Positions 51,321 through 58,084 of a stretch of 64,000 nucleotides of DNA are shown here, piece after piece (position 1 is the first letter of the stretch; each line of letters begins with the position of its first letter). Origin of the DNA: Nocardioides malaquae (GTDB lineage Bacteria > Actinomycetota > Actinomycetes > Propionibacteriales > Nocardioidaceae); NCBI RefSeq assembly GCF_015070385.1, contig NZ_JADCSA010000003.1, positions 62,001 to 126,000 on the forward strand, read 5' to 3'. Made by a program: the position numbers and the translations under genes. The notes beneath the pieces were generated by a model that was given only the letters and a program-made list of their open reading frames with translations, was not told the origin of the DNA and searched no databases.

Positions 51321-52258
51321 AGGCCCGCGAAGAGGTCGGTCTCCCACCCCTGCGGACCCAGCGGCCCCTGACGCCCCTTCGCCAACCGGTAGTGCTCGAC
51401 CCCGAAGGCGGGGGCACCCACGTTGTTGGAGAGCGCGAAGAAGGGGCCGTCGGTGGTGATCTGGGTGGCGTGGGCCCGCAGCGCCGCCATCTTGGCCTCG
51501 AAGTGCTGCTGCTCGGCCTCCACGACGGCGGCGATGTCGGCGTCCGGGCGGGCGATCTGCGGCAGCGGGCCGTCGGGGTCCATGCCCTCGAAGGTCGTGG
51601 AGTCACCGGAGTCGCGCAGCGCCCGCAGACCGGCCCGCATCCACGACTCCGACATGGCGCTCCAGTAGATCTTGGCGATCTCGTGGGGCTCCCCCAGGTC
51701 GCGTCGGTGCGACGGCACCGCGGCGAGGGCGGCCGCATACGTCGCGACCCGGTGGGCCTGGATGTGGTCGGGGTGGCCGTAGCCGCCGAACTCGTCGTAG
51801 GTGACGAGCACCTGCGGGCGCACCTCGCGGATGACCGCGACCAGGTGGTCGGCGGCCTCGGTCAGGTCGGCGCGCCAGAAGGCGTTGTCGTGGATCTCGT
51901 CGGCGGGCACCGCGTGGCCGTCGGGGTGCCACTTCATGCCCGAGTCGCGGTAGGTGCCGAACCCGCCGAGGAACCGGTGGTCCGTCACGCCCAGCGCGGC
52001 CATCGCGGCGGCGAGCTCGTCGCGGCGTACGGGGCCCAGCGCGTCGTCGCGGTCGGCGGCGAGGTGCTCGAGCTCGGGCACCAGGATCTCGCCCTGCTCC
52101 CCCGCCGTGCAGGTCACCAGGGTGACGTGGCGGCCCTCGGCCACGTACTTCGCCATGGTGGCCCCGTTGCCGATGGACTCGTCGTCGGGGTGGGCGTGCA
52201 CGAGCAGCAGGCGCTGCTCGGGGAGCTCGCGGTCGGCGGAGTCGGTCGCGGAGGGCAT
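51317..52258 (-). CDS. mshB: N-acetyl-1-D-myo-inositol-2-amino-2-deoxy-alpha-D-glucopyranoside deacetylase
   Basis: A 313-residue zinc deacetylase that produces GlcN-inositol in mycothiol synthesis, a marker of Actinobacteria. [22 protein letters not shown] (His23, Asp26 zone), [33 protein letters not shown] (third metal His) and [12 protein letters not shown] are diagnostic of MshB rather than Mca. Length is normal. ATG 52258 lies six bases after TAGGCT, so the message is probably leaderless. The small membrane gene follows with overlap. Confidence 0.94.
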   Translation of the reverse strand: MPSATDSADRELPEQRLLLVHAHPDDESIGNGATMAKYVAEGRHVTLVTCTAGEQGEILVPELEHLAADRDDALGPVRRDELAAAMAALGVTDHRFLGGFGTYRDSGMKWHPDGHAVPADEIHDNAFWRADLTEAADHLVAVIREVRPQVLVTYDEFGGYGHPDHIQAHRVATYAAALAAVPSHRRDLGEPHEIAKIYWSAMSESWMRAGLRALRDSGDSTTFEGMDPDGPLPQIARPDADIAAVVEAEQQHFEAKMAALRAHATQITTDGPFFALSNNVGAPAFGVEHYRLAKGRQGPLGPQGWETDLFAGL

Positions 52259-52264
52259 GCGTGG

Positions 52265-52270
52265 AGCCTA
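52265..52270 (-). promoter_or_regulatory. probable -10 element for leaderless mshB message
   Basis: TAGGCT on the minus strand is followed by six bases and the mshB ATG at 52258. No SD is present. Confidence 0.55.
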
Positions 52271-52309
52271 GTCAGTGCTCCCTCGGACACGCGTACGCCC
52301 GGGGCGCCC

Positions 52310-52633
52310 TCAGTCGGCCGTTGAGTCGGCGGAAGGCGGCAGCAGGTCCGGCCGCTTCACGCGGCGTGGCGCGCGCGGGAGGTCGAGCCCGGTCCCGGGG
52401 CCGGGCTTCGGGGCCGACTGAGGGACGGGTTCCATGTCGAGCCAGCCGTCCCGCTCGTCGACGAGCACCTCCAGCACCAGCTCGGGCGCGTCGCTGACCA
52501 CCGCCCAGGGGTGGTCCTCGTCGTCGTCCTCACCGGCCAGGCGCTCCTGCTCCACCTCGGCGGTGAAGCCGTCGGCAACCAACCGCGCCGCGACCGACCG
52601 GGCGTCGTCCTCGTCGAAGAAGATGGCTCGCAC
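52310..52633 (-). CDS. hypothetical acidic protein
   Basis: A 107-residue acidic protein: RAIFFDEDDARSVAARLVADGFTAEVEQERLAGEDDDEDHPWAVVSD, then LEVLVDERDGWLD and a Pro-rich basic tail. The first half looks like a small beta-alpha domain, recalling RraB-like or other ferredoxin-fold proteins, but no family is secure. GTG 52633 has GGAG 9 bases upstream. It is divergent from the 52690 gene. Confidence 0.6.
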   Translation of the reverse strand: MRAIFFDEDDARSVAARLVADGFTAEVEQERLAGEDDDEDHPWAVVSDAPELVLEVLVDERDGWLDMEPVPQSAPKPGPGTGLDLPRAPRRVKRPDLLPPSADSTAD

Positions 52634-52689
52634 CCGCCCATTCTCCCCCCTCTACGGTGGAGGCAGCACCGAGCACACCGGAGGAGAGC

Positions 52690-53817
52690 GTGGACCAGCC
52701 GTCAGCGGAACCCGGGCACGAGCCCGCGCCCCCAGCCACGGGCGTCCACCTCGAACGGGTGGAGGAGCACGGCGCGGCCGTCGACGCGCTCGCGGGCGCG
52801 CTGGGCGGTCGGGCCGACCTGACCGACCTGGTGGGCGACCTCAAGTTCACCGCCACCGAGTCGCGGTGGGGCCGGCTCGCCGGGCGTGCGGTGAGGCGCG
52901 CGATCGCCCTCGACCCGCACGACCAGCGCGACCGGGTCTGGTGGCCCCAGGGCGTCACGACCTCGGCCGACGCCGACCCCAGCGGCCGCGTCGCCGGGCG
53001 CCGACTCGTCGTGCTCACCTGGTACGCAAAGGCGGTCGACGGCGTGCGCCGAGGATCGCGACTGACCTTCTTCGACCTCGACACGCTGCGCTACCGCCAC
53101 GTCCTGCTGGTCGAGCCGCGCCTCGACGACGAGGGGCGCCTCGGGCTGGAGAGCGTCCGGATCCACGCGGGCGGCATCGTCTGGGCCGGCGGATGGCTGC
53201 ACGTCGCCGCGACCGCCCGAGGGTTCCTCTCCTTCCGCGTCGACGACCTCCTGCGGGTGCCCGACGACAACGCGCGGCCCGACGAGATCGGGGTGTCCGA
53301 CCTCGACGGCGTCCCCCGGGTGGCCTCCTTCGGCCACCACTACGTCCTGCCGGTCCGCACGGTGCACCGCGCCCGCACCGACGAGGGGCACGAGCCCCTG
53401 CGCTACTCCTTCCTCTCGCTGGACCGCTCCACGTCACCGCCCTCCCTGCTCGCCGGGGAGTACGCCCGTGGTCGGCAGTCGGCGCGGCTCGCCCACTTCG
53501 ACCTGGACCCCACCTCGTGGCTCCCGGTGACCGACGAGCGGTCCGTCGCCCGCCCGGTCGTCGAGGACGCGCGTACGCTCCAGATGCAGGGCGCCGTCGT
53601 CGCCCGCGGCCGCCACCACGTGACCACCTCACGAGGCCCCTGGCTCCCCGGATCGGTGCGGACCGGTCGCCCCGACCGGTTGCGGGCCCACCACTTCGCC
53701 GTGCCGATGGGCCCGGAGGACCTCACCTACGTGCCGCAGACCGATGCGTTGTGGACGGTCACGGAGCACCCCCGACGCCGCTGGCTCGTCGAGATGCGGC
53801 GCTCTTGGTTCGACTGA
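52690..53817 (+). CDS. hypothetical protein, beta-rich
   Basis: A 375-residue soluble protein without signal peptide or membrane helix. After a Pro-rich start it shows many short strands with aromatic and charged turns (RLTFFDLDTLRYRHVLLVEPRLDD, IVWAGGWLHVAATARGFLSFRVDDLLRVPDD, LRYSFLSLDRS), consistent with a beta-propeller-like repeat fold. No catalytic motif recognised. GGAGGAGAGC precedes GTG 52690. It ends 9 bases before the convergent PqqD-like gene. Function unknown. Confidence 0.6.
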   Translation: MDQPSAEPGHEPAPPATGVHLERVEEHGAAVDALAGALGGRADLTDLVGDLKFTATESRWGRLAGRAVRRAIALDPHDQRDRVWWPQGVTTSADADPSGRVAGRRLVVLTWYAKAVDGVRRGSRLTFFDLDTLRYRHVLLVEPRLDDEGRLGLESVRIHAGGIVWAGGWLHVAATARGFLSFRVDDLLRVPDDNARPDEIGVSDLDGVPRVASFGHHYVLPVRTVHRARTDEGHEPLRYSFLSLDRSTSPPSLLAGEYARGRQSARLAHFDLDPTSWLPVTDERSVARPVVEDARTLQMQGAVVARGRHHVTTSRGPWLPGSVRTGRPDRLRAHHFAVPMGPEDLTYVPQTDALWTVTEHPRRRWLVEMRRSWFD

Positions 53818-53825
53818 CCCGGGCC

Positions 53826-54110
53826 TCAGGCGGTCTCGACGAGTCCGTGGGAGGCCAGGTCGGCCATCAGAGCCTCGAGCGCCTCACCCAGGGTGCCGAC
53901 CTCGGGGGCACCGACGAGCTCCTCCACCTGCGGCGCGAGGTCGTCGAGGTCACGCCAGGAGTCGTCGAGCAGCCCGAGCACCAGGGTGGGCACCTCGGAG
54001 AGGGTGAGGGCACGGCCCTCGACCAGCACCGCGCTGCGCCCCTCTTCGACGTACTCGTCGATGACCGGGAGTCGACGCACCCGCGTGATCGGACCTGGCT
54101 GCGCGCTCAT
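53826..54110 (-). CDS. PqqD-like protein (peptide-recognition family), copy 1
   Basis: A 94-residue protein. VRRLPVIDEYVEEGRSAVLVEGRALTLSEVPTLVLGLL and the later acidic helical segment LAPQVEELVGAPEVGTLGEALEALMADLASHGLV follow the PqqD/RRE pattern of three strands and a helix. PqqD-type proteins bind leader peptides in RiPP synthesis, but solitary versions beside kinases and nucleotidyltransferases are common and unexplained. Its ATG overlaps the HprK-like stop (ATGA). A second PqqD-like gene lies at 56583. Confidence 0.68.
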   Translation of the reverse strand: MSAQPGPITRVRRLPVIDEYVEEGRSAVLVEGRALTLSEVPTLVLGLLDDSWRDLDDLAPQVEELVGAPEVGTLGEALEALMADLASHGLVETA

Positions 54111-54991
54111 GCGGTCTCCCCGGTGGCCTCAGCGACCTCGGCGGTCTCGGTGGACCAGCTGTCGCCGGCCAGCAGTTCGGCGATCACCGGGGCCAGGTCG
54201 GCGGCCTCGGAGTAGACCAGCCGTCGCGCCCCGCCGCGCTCGTGGAGCATCCGGGCGACCGTGTGCAGTGGCCGGTCCAACAGGTGCAGCGACGAGGTCT
54301 GCTCCGCGAGCAGCGACAGCGCCTCGACGGTCGGCACCTGCTCGACGCGTACGCCCTCGGCCTCGGGGTCGCGCTGCAGCAGCGCGACCGCGGCGAGCCG
54401 CGCACCCTCCGGGGCGGGCAGCAGCCCCAGCTCGTCGGGCGAGACCTGGCGCTTGGGGCGCCTGCCGTCGACCAGCAGCGACAACGGCTTGGCGAACGGC
54501 TCGAGGTCTCCCTCGACCGAGATGACAGCCGTCTCGTCGGAGAGGTAGCCGAACTCCTTGCCCAACGTCAGGGCCGCGGTCGTCTTGCCGGTGCCGGAGG
54601 GGGCGACCAGGACGACCGTGGCCCCGGTGCTCGGGTCGGCGAGCGCGCAGGCGTGCAGCAGCCAATGGCTGCCGACCCTCTGCTCGAGGCACCGCTGGGT
54701 CACCCGGGTGCTCACCTCGTCCAGCACCGGCACCAGCTCGGTGGCGGCGACGGCACCGTCGGCCCGCGCCCGGCTCACCACGGCAGGGTCGTCGTCGAGC
54801 ACGACGTGCAGCACCAGAGCCGGCTCGTCGTCCTGGCGGTGGGGCGCCGCGGCCGCCGACCAGGCACGTGCGAGCTCGGTCTGCAGCTCCGCGGCCCGGC
54901 CACCACCCGCGCGCAGGTGCACCAGGATCCCCATGGCGACCAGGACGACCGGAGCGCGGTCGGCCGCGACGGCGTGGGTCGGCTCAGGCAT
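54107..54991 (-). CDS. HPr kinase/phosphorylase-like P-loop protein
   Basis: A 294-residue protein with Walker A VAPSGTGKTT (Lys136) preceded by LLHACALADPSTGATVVLVA, and LSDETAVISVEGDLEPFAKPLSLLVDG after it, the order seen in HprK-related proteins of peptide and polysaccharide clusters. It lacks a recognisable HPr-specific segment, and no PTS genes are near. ATG 54991 lies seven bases after TAGACT, so a leaderless start; GTG 55009 would be upstream of that element. The PqqD-like gene follows with overlap. Role unknown; the kinase assignment is by motif. Confidence 0.75.
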   Translation of the reverse strand: MPEPTHAVAADRAPVVLVAMGILVHLRAGGGRAAELQTELARAWSAAAAPHRQDDEPALVLHVVLDDDPAVVSRARADGAVAATELVPVLDEVSTRVTQRCLEQRVGSHWLLHACALADPSTGATVVLVAPSGTGKTTAALTLGKEFGYLSDETAVISVEGDLEPFAKPLSLLVDGRRPKRQVSPDELGLLPAPEGARLAAVALLQRDPEAEGVRVEQVPTVEALSLLAEQTSSLHLLDRPLHTVARMLHERGGARRLVYSEAADLAPVIAELLAGDSWSTETAEVAEATGETA

Positions 54992-54998
54992 GCGTCGC

Positions 54999-55004
54999 AG
55001 TCTA
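54999..55004 (-). promoter_or_regulatory. probable -10 element for leaderless HprK-like message
   Basis: TAGACT on the minus strand, then seven bases, then ATG 54991. No SD. Confidence 0.58.
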
Positions 55005-55046
55005 GGCACGGAACGACGCCACGCCGCGGTCCCATCAAATCGTCCC

Positions 55047-55070
55047 GGCGTGTGGGCGGGGCCACACGCC
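55047..55070. promoter_or_regulatory. 24-bp inverted repeat, candidate operator of the autokinase operon
   Basis: GGCGTGTGG and CCACACGCC form perfect 9-bp arms with a 6-base centre. The site ends two bases before the plus-strand -10 TAGACT at 55073-55078, so it covers the -35 region of the autokinase promoter and could also block the divergent HprK-like gene. Confidence 0.55.
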
Positions 55071-55072
55071 CG

Positions 55073-55078
55073 TAGACT
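55073..55078 (+). promoter_or_regulatory. -10 element for the autokinase operon
   Basis: TAGACT, 32 bases before GTG 55110, which has its own AAGGGGG ribosome binding site. This message has a short leader. Confidence 0.5.
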
Positions 55079-55109
55079 GCAGCGCGACCGACCTACAAGG
55101 GGGACATCC

Positions 55110-56582
55110 GTGGAGTTGAAGGACTACGTCCGGTTGCTGCGCAACCACTGGGCGGGAGTCATGGTCATCGTGGTCGCCTGCGTGCTGGTCGGTGCGGCGT
55201 GGACGGCCACCCGCTCCCCGGTCTACGCAGCCAACGCGAAGGGCTTCGTGACCACCGCCCAGGCCGACGACAACGCCTCGCTGGCCTCGGTCAACGACAG
55301 CCTGGCGAAGTCCAAGGCGACCTCCTTCCTCGAGATCGCGCGCAGCCGCGCGGTGGCGCAGCGCGTCATCGACGAGCTCGGCCTCAGCGCCTCCTCCAGC
55401 ACCCTGGTGAACAACATCGAGGCCACGCAGCCGCCCGACACCGTGATCATCCAGATCACGGCCCGGGCCGGCACCGCGCGGTCGGCCCAGGAGCTGGCCG
55501 ACGCGTGGGTCGCCGCCCTGTCGGCCACCGTCGAGGAGATCCAGAATCCCAACCGCCGCGGCACCGCGGCCCTGCGCATCATGCCGGTGGAGGAGGCCGC
55601 CCTCCCGGGCTCGCCCATCTCCCCCGACCCTGTGCGCAACATGGGCCTCGCGCTGCTGCTCGGCCTGCTGCTCGGCTTCGGCTACGCCGTGCTGCGGGGC
55701 GCCTTCGACCGCCGTCTGCGCAGCAAGCGCGAGATCGAGGAGCGCTTCAACATCAGCGTCGTGGGCCAGATCCCGAAGGTCGACCTGCTGGAGCGCGACA
55801 AGGGCGGCCGTCTCGCGCTCGCGGTCGACGCCGACGCCCGTGACAGCGGCCAAGCCCCCGCGTCGGAGGCCTTCCGCAAGCTGCGCACCAACCTGACCTA
55901 CATGGACATCGACAACCCCCCGCGCATCATCGTCGTGACCAGCCCCCTGCCGGGCGACGGCAAGTCGACCGTCGCCGCCAACCTGGTCGCCGCCATCGAG
56001 CGATCCGGCGAGCCGGTGATCCTGGTCGACGGCGACCTGCGCCGCCCGATGGTGGCCTCCACCCTCGGCCTGGTCGACGGCGTCGGCATCACCGACGTCC
56101 TCACCGGCAAGATCGGTCTCGAGGAGGCCCTGCAGCGGGTGCCCGGCCACGACGGCCTGCGGGTGCTCGCGGCCGGCCCCATCCCGCCGAACCCCAGTGA
56201 GCTGCTCGGTTCGCAGGCGATGCGCAACCTGCTGGCCCGCCTGTCGCAGGGCGCCATCGTCGTCATCGACGCCCCACCCCTGCTGCCCGTCACCGACGGT
56301 GCGATCCTCTCCGCGCGCACCGACGGCGCGCTGGTCGTGATCTCGGCCGGCAAGACCCGCGACCACCACCTCGAGCAGGCCCTCGAGCACCTCGAGCGGG
56401 TCGACGCCAAGACGCTGGGCCTCATCGTCAACCGGGAGCCGACCCGCAAGGGCGTCTTCGGCTACGGGTACGGCTATGGCTACGGGTACGGCTACGGCTA
56501 CGGCGCCCGCCCCCAGAAGGCGCCGAGGACCTCCGCCAAGGACGGAGCCCCCAAGCGTCGCCTGTCCCGCACCGGGAAGTGA
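55110..56582 (+). CDS. polysaccharide biosynthesis tyrosine autokinase (Wzc/CapAB-like)
   Basis: A 490-residue BY-kinase fused to its activator: Wzz-type N-terminal region between helices at about 15-33 and 176-195, then a kinase domain with Walker A TSPLPGDGKST (Lys285), Walker A' VILVDGDLRRP and Walker B IVVIDAPP (Asp387). The C-terminus has seven Tyr alternating with Gly (residues 452-464), the likely autophosphorylation cluster, then a basic tail. Such kinases control length and export of capsule or exopolysaccharide. No polymerase or flippase genes are adjacent. The PqqD-like gene starts immediately after its stop. Confidence 0.94.
   Translation: MELKDYVRLLRNHWAGVMVIVVACVLVGAAWTATRSPVYAANAKGFVTTAQADDNASLASVNDSLAKSKATSFLEIARSRAVAQRVIDELGLSASSSTLVNNIEATQPPDTVIIQITARAGTARSAQELADAWVAALSATVEEIQNPNRRGTAALRIMPVEEAALPGSPISPDPVRNMGLALLLGLLLGFGYAVLRGAFDRRLRSKREIEERFNISVVGQIPKVDLLERDKGGRLALAVDADARDSGQAPASEAFRKLRTNLTYMDIDNPPRIIVVTSPLPGDGKSTVAANLVAAIERSGEPVILVDGDLRRPMVASTLGLVDGVGITDVLTGKIGLEEALQRVPGHDGLRVLAAGPIPPNPSELLGSQAMRNLLARLSQGAIVVIDAPPLLPVTDGAILSARTDGALVVISAGKTRDHHLEQALEHLERVDAKTLGLIVNREPTRKGVFGYGYGYGYGYGYGYGARPQKAPRTSAKDGAPKRRLSRTGK
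56460..56504 (+). repeat. GGCTAC/GGGTAC repeat encoding a (Gly-Tyr)7 tract
   Basis: Seven consecutive Gly-Tyr codon pairs, mixing GGC/GGG and TAC/TAT, with a 24-base period (GGCTACGGGTACGGC recurring). Slippage could change the number of Tyr residues in the autokinase tail. Confidence 0.85.
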
Positions 56583-56879
56583 GTGACGGACATGTCGTCG
56601 AGCTCCCTGCCATGGCGCCGTCGGGCGTCGGTGGTGAGCGTCGGTGACTCCGGGCGTACGGCGCTGATCGACCTCGACGACGCGGCCCACCCGCCGCGCA
56701 TCCTCAACGGACCCGCCGCTGCGGTCTGGCAGGCCGTCGACGGTGAGCGTGACTTGACGGCCGTCTGCGAGCGGGTGGCCGACGAGTTCGGCATGACGGG
56801 CGACGAGGTGCGCAGCGACGTGGTCGCCTTCCTGGAGTCACTGGCCGCCCAGCGCCTGGTGGCGCAGGAGGAGCGATGA
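56583..56879 (+). CDS. PqqD-like protein, copy 2
   Basis: A 98-residue PqqD-family protein: WRRRASVVSVGDSGRTALIDLDDAAHPPRILNGPAAAVWQAVDGERDLTAVCERVADEFGM, where ILNGPAAAVWQAVDG is the usual PqqD middle segment, then a C-terminal helix FLESLAAQRLV. GTG directly follows the autokinase stop; the ATG three codons later is an alternative. Its stop overlaps the nucleotidyltransferase ATG. With that gene it forms a common PqqD-nucleotidyltransferase pair. Confidence 0.82.
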   Translation: MTDMSSSSLPWRRRASVVSVGDSGRTALIDLDDAAHPPRILNGPAAAVWQAVDGERDLTAVCERVADEFGMTGDEVRSDVVAFLESLAAQRLVAQEER

Positions 56880-57796
56880 GCACCGCACCCGGGGAGCGTC
56901 TGACCGGCGCCGAGGCGATGGAGCTGCTGTACGTCCTCACCGCCGACGTCGCCCGGCGCGCCGGGGTGCGCTCGTTGGCGATCAAGGGCTCGGTCCTCGG
57001 TGACCAGGGTCTGCGGGCTCCGCGGGTCTCCGCCGACATCGACGTGCTGGTGCACCCCGACGACATGGAGGCCTTCGCCGCGGGCATGGCCGCCGCCGGG
57101 TGGCGGCGCAACCCCGAGACCCGGACCGCCAAGTTCCTCACCTACCACTCGGTGGACCTGCTGAACGACCACTGGCCCATGGGCATCGACGCGCACCGGT
57201 ACTTCCCCGGCTTCCTCGCCCCGCCGGACGAGGTCTTCGAGGAGCTGTGGACACGGCGGTCGACACTGGCCTGCGCGGGTCACGAGGTGCCCTGCACCGG
57301 CGTGACGGGCAGTGTGGCGATCAGCGCGCTGCACTACCTGCGGGCGCCCGGGAAGCCCACGAACCGGGCCGCTCTGGACGAGCTGGTGGGACGCGCCGAG
57401 ACGGTGCTCGACGACGCACTGCGGCTGGAGCTCGCCGACCTGGCCCGGCGCACCGGTGCCGTGCGTACGCTCGCGCCCTTCCTCGACGGGCTGGGGATCG
57501 AGACTCAGCCCACTCATCCGGCAGAGGAGACCGAGTACGACCGTTGGCACACCGCAACAACGACCCATGCCCACCTCGCATGGTGGGCAGAGTTGCGGCG
57601 CACCCCGCTGAGCAAGGCACCCAGCTTGATCTGGCACGCGCTGATGCTCACCCCCGAGGAGCTCCGGGCCTACCACGGTGACCGCACCGAGACGACCCCG
57701 ATCTGGCGCCTGCGCGTGCAGCGGTGGCGCCGCGTCCTGCGTCGCCTCCCGGGCGTGCTGCGCGACGAGCTCGCCAAGCGCCGCGCCACGCGCTGA
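56876..57796 (+). CDS. nucleotidyltransferase family protein (NTase fold)
   Basis: A 306-residue protein of the uncharacterised nucleotidyltransferase group found with PqqD and HprK-like genes. SLAIKGSVLGDQGLRAPRVSADIDVLVHPDDMEAF carries the expected Lys37 and DxD pair (Asp54, Asp56); GIDAHRYFPGFLAPPDEVFEELW provides a third acidic region. The helical C-terminus is basic. Target (nucleotide, protein or lipid) is unknown. ATGA overlap with PqqD copy 2, followed by a hairpin at 57811-57830. Confidence 0.85.
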   Translation: MSTAPGERLTGAEAMELLYVLTADVARRAGVRSLAIKGSVLGDQGLRAPRVSADIDVLVHPDDMEAFAAGMAAAGWRRNPETRTAKFLTYHSVDLLNDHWPMGIDAHRYFPGFLAPPDEVFEELWTRRSTLACAGHEVPCTGVTGSVAISALHYLRAPGKPTNRAALDELVGRAETVLDDALRLELADLARRTGAVRTLAPFLDGLGIETQPTHPAEETEYDRWHTATTTHAHLAWWAELRRTPLSKAPSLIWHALMLTPEELRAYHGDRTETTPIWRLRVQRWRRVLRRLPGVLRDELAKRRATR

Positions 57797-57810
57797 CCGG
57801 GGCCGACTCC

Positions 57811-57830
57811 CCGCATCCGGGTTGATGCGG
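57811..57830 (+). terminator. hairpin after the nucleotidyltransferase gene
   Basis: CCGCATC and GATGCGG form a perfect 7-bp stem with a 6-base loop, 15 bases past the stop. Confidence 0.5.
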
Positions 57831-57850
57831 TCGCTCGGCGGGGAGCGCGC

Positions 57851-58084
57851 TAGACTTCTGGGCAGCACAGTCGTGGAGGGTGCCTGCAGCAGGCCACTCC
57901 CCCGCAGGTGGTCAGCGCCACCCAGGTCACCCGGCCGCCCGGCCGCGGTCTCGTCGGTCCAGCTGGCGCCTCGAGCGGTGACCGGCGTCCGCACCCGCGG
58001 GCCAGGTGCCCGCCTGTGCTCGACCAAGCCCATGGCCACGGTGTCCGCGCGATGCCGACCACGGCACTCTCCTGGAGGAAATGC
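57851..58084 (+). promoter_or_regulatory. promoter and long leader of the helicase gene
   Basis: TAGACT at 57851-57856 is a good -10 element; from it a leader of about 220 bases reaches the helicase. GGAGGA at 58074-58079 is the ribosome binding site. No known riboswitch is recognised in the leader. Confidence 0.4.

Noticed and set aside
54992-55109. Searched for a lasso or other RiPP precursor peptide near the PqqD/HprK genes
   Set aside because: No short ORF with ribosome site and leader-core layout was found in this gap, nor in 57797-58084. The set is therefore not called a RiPP cluster.
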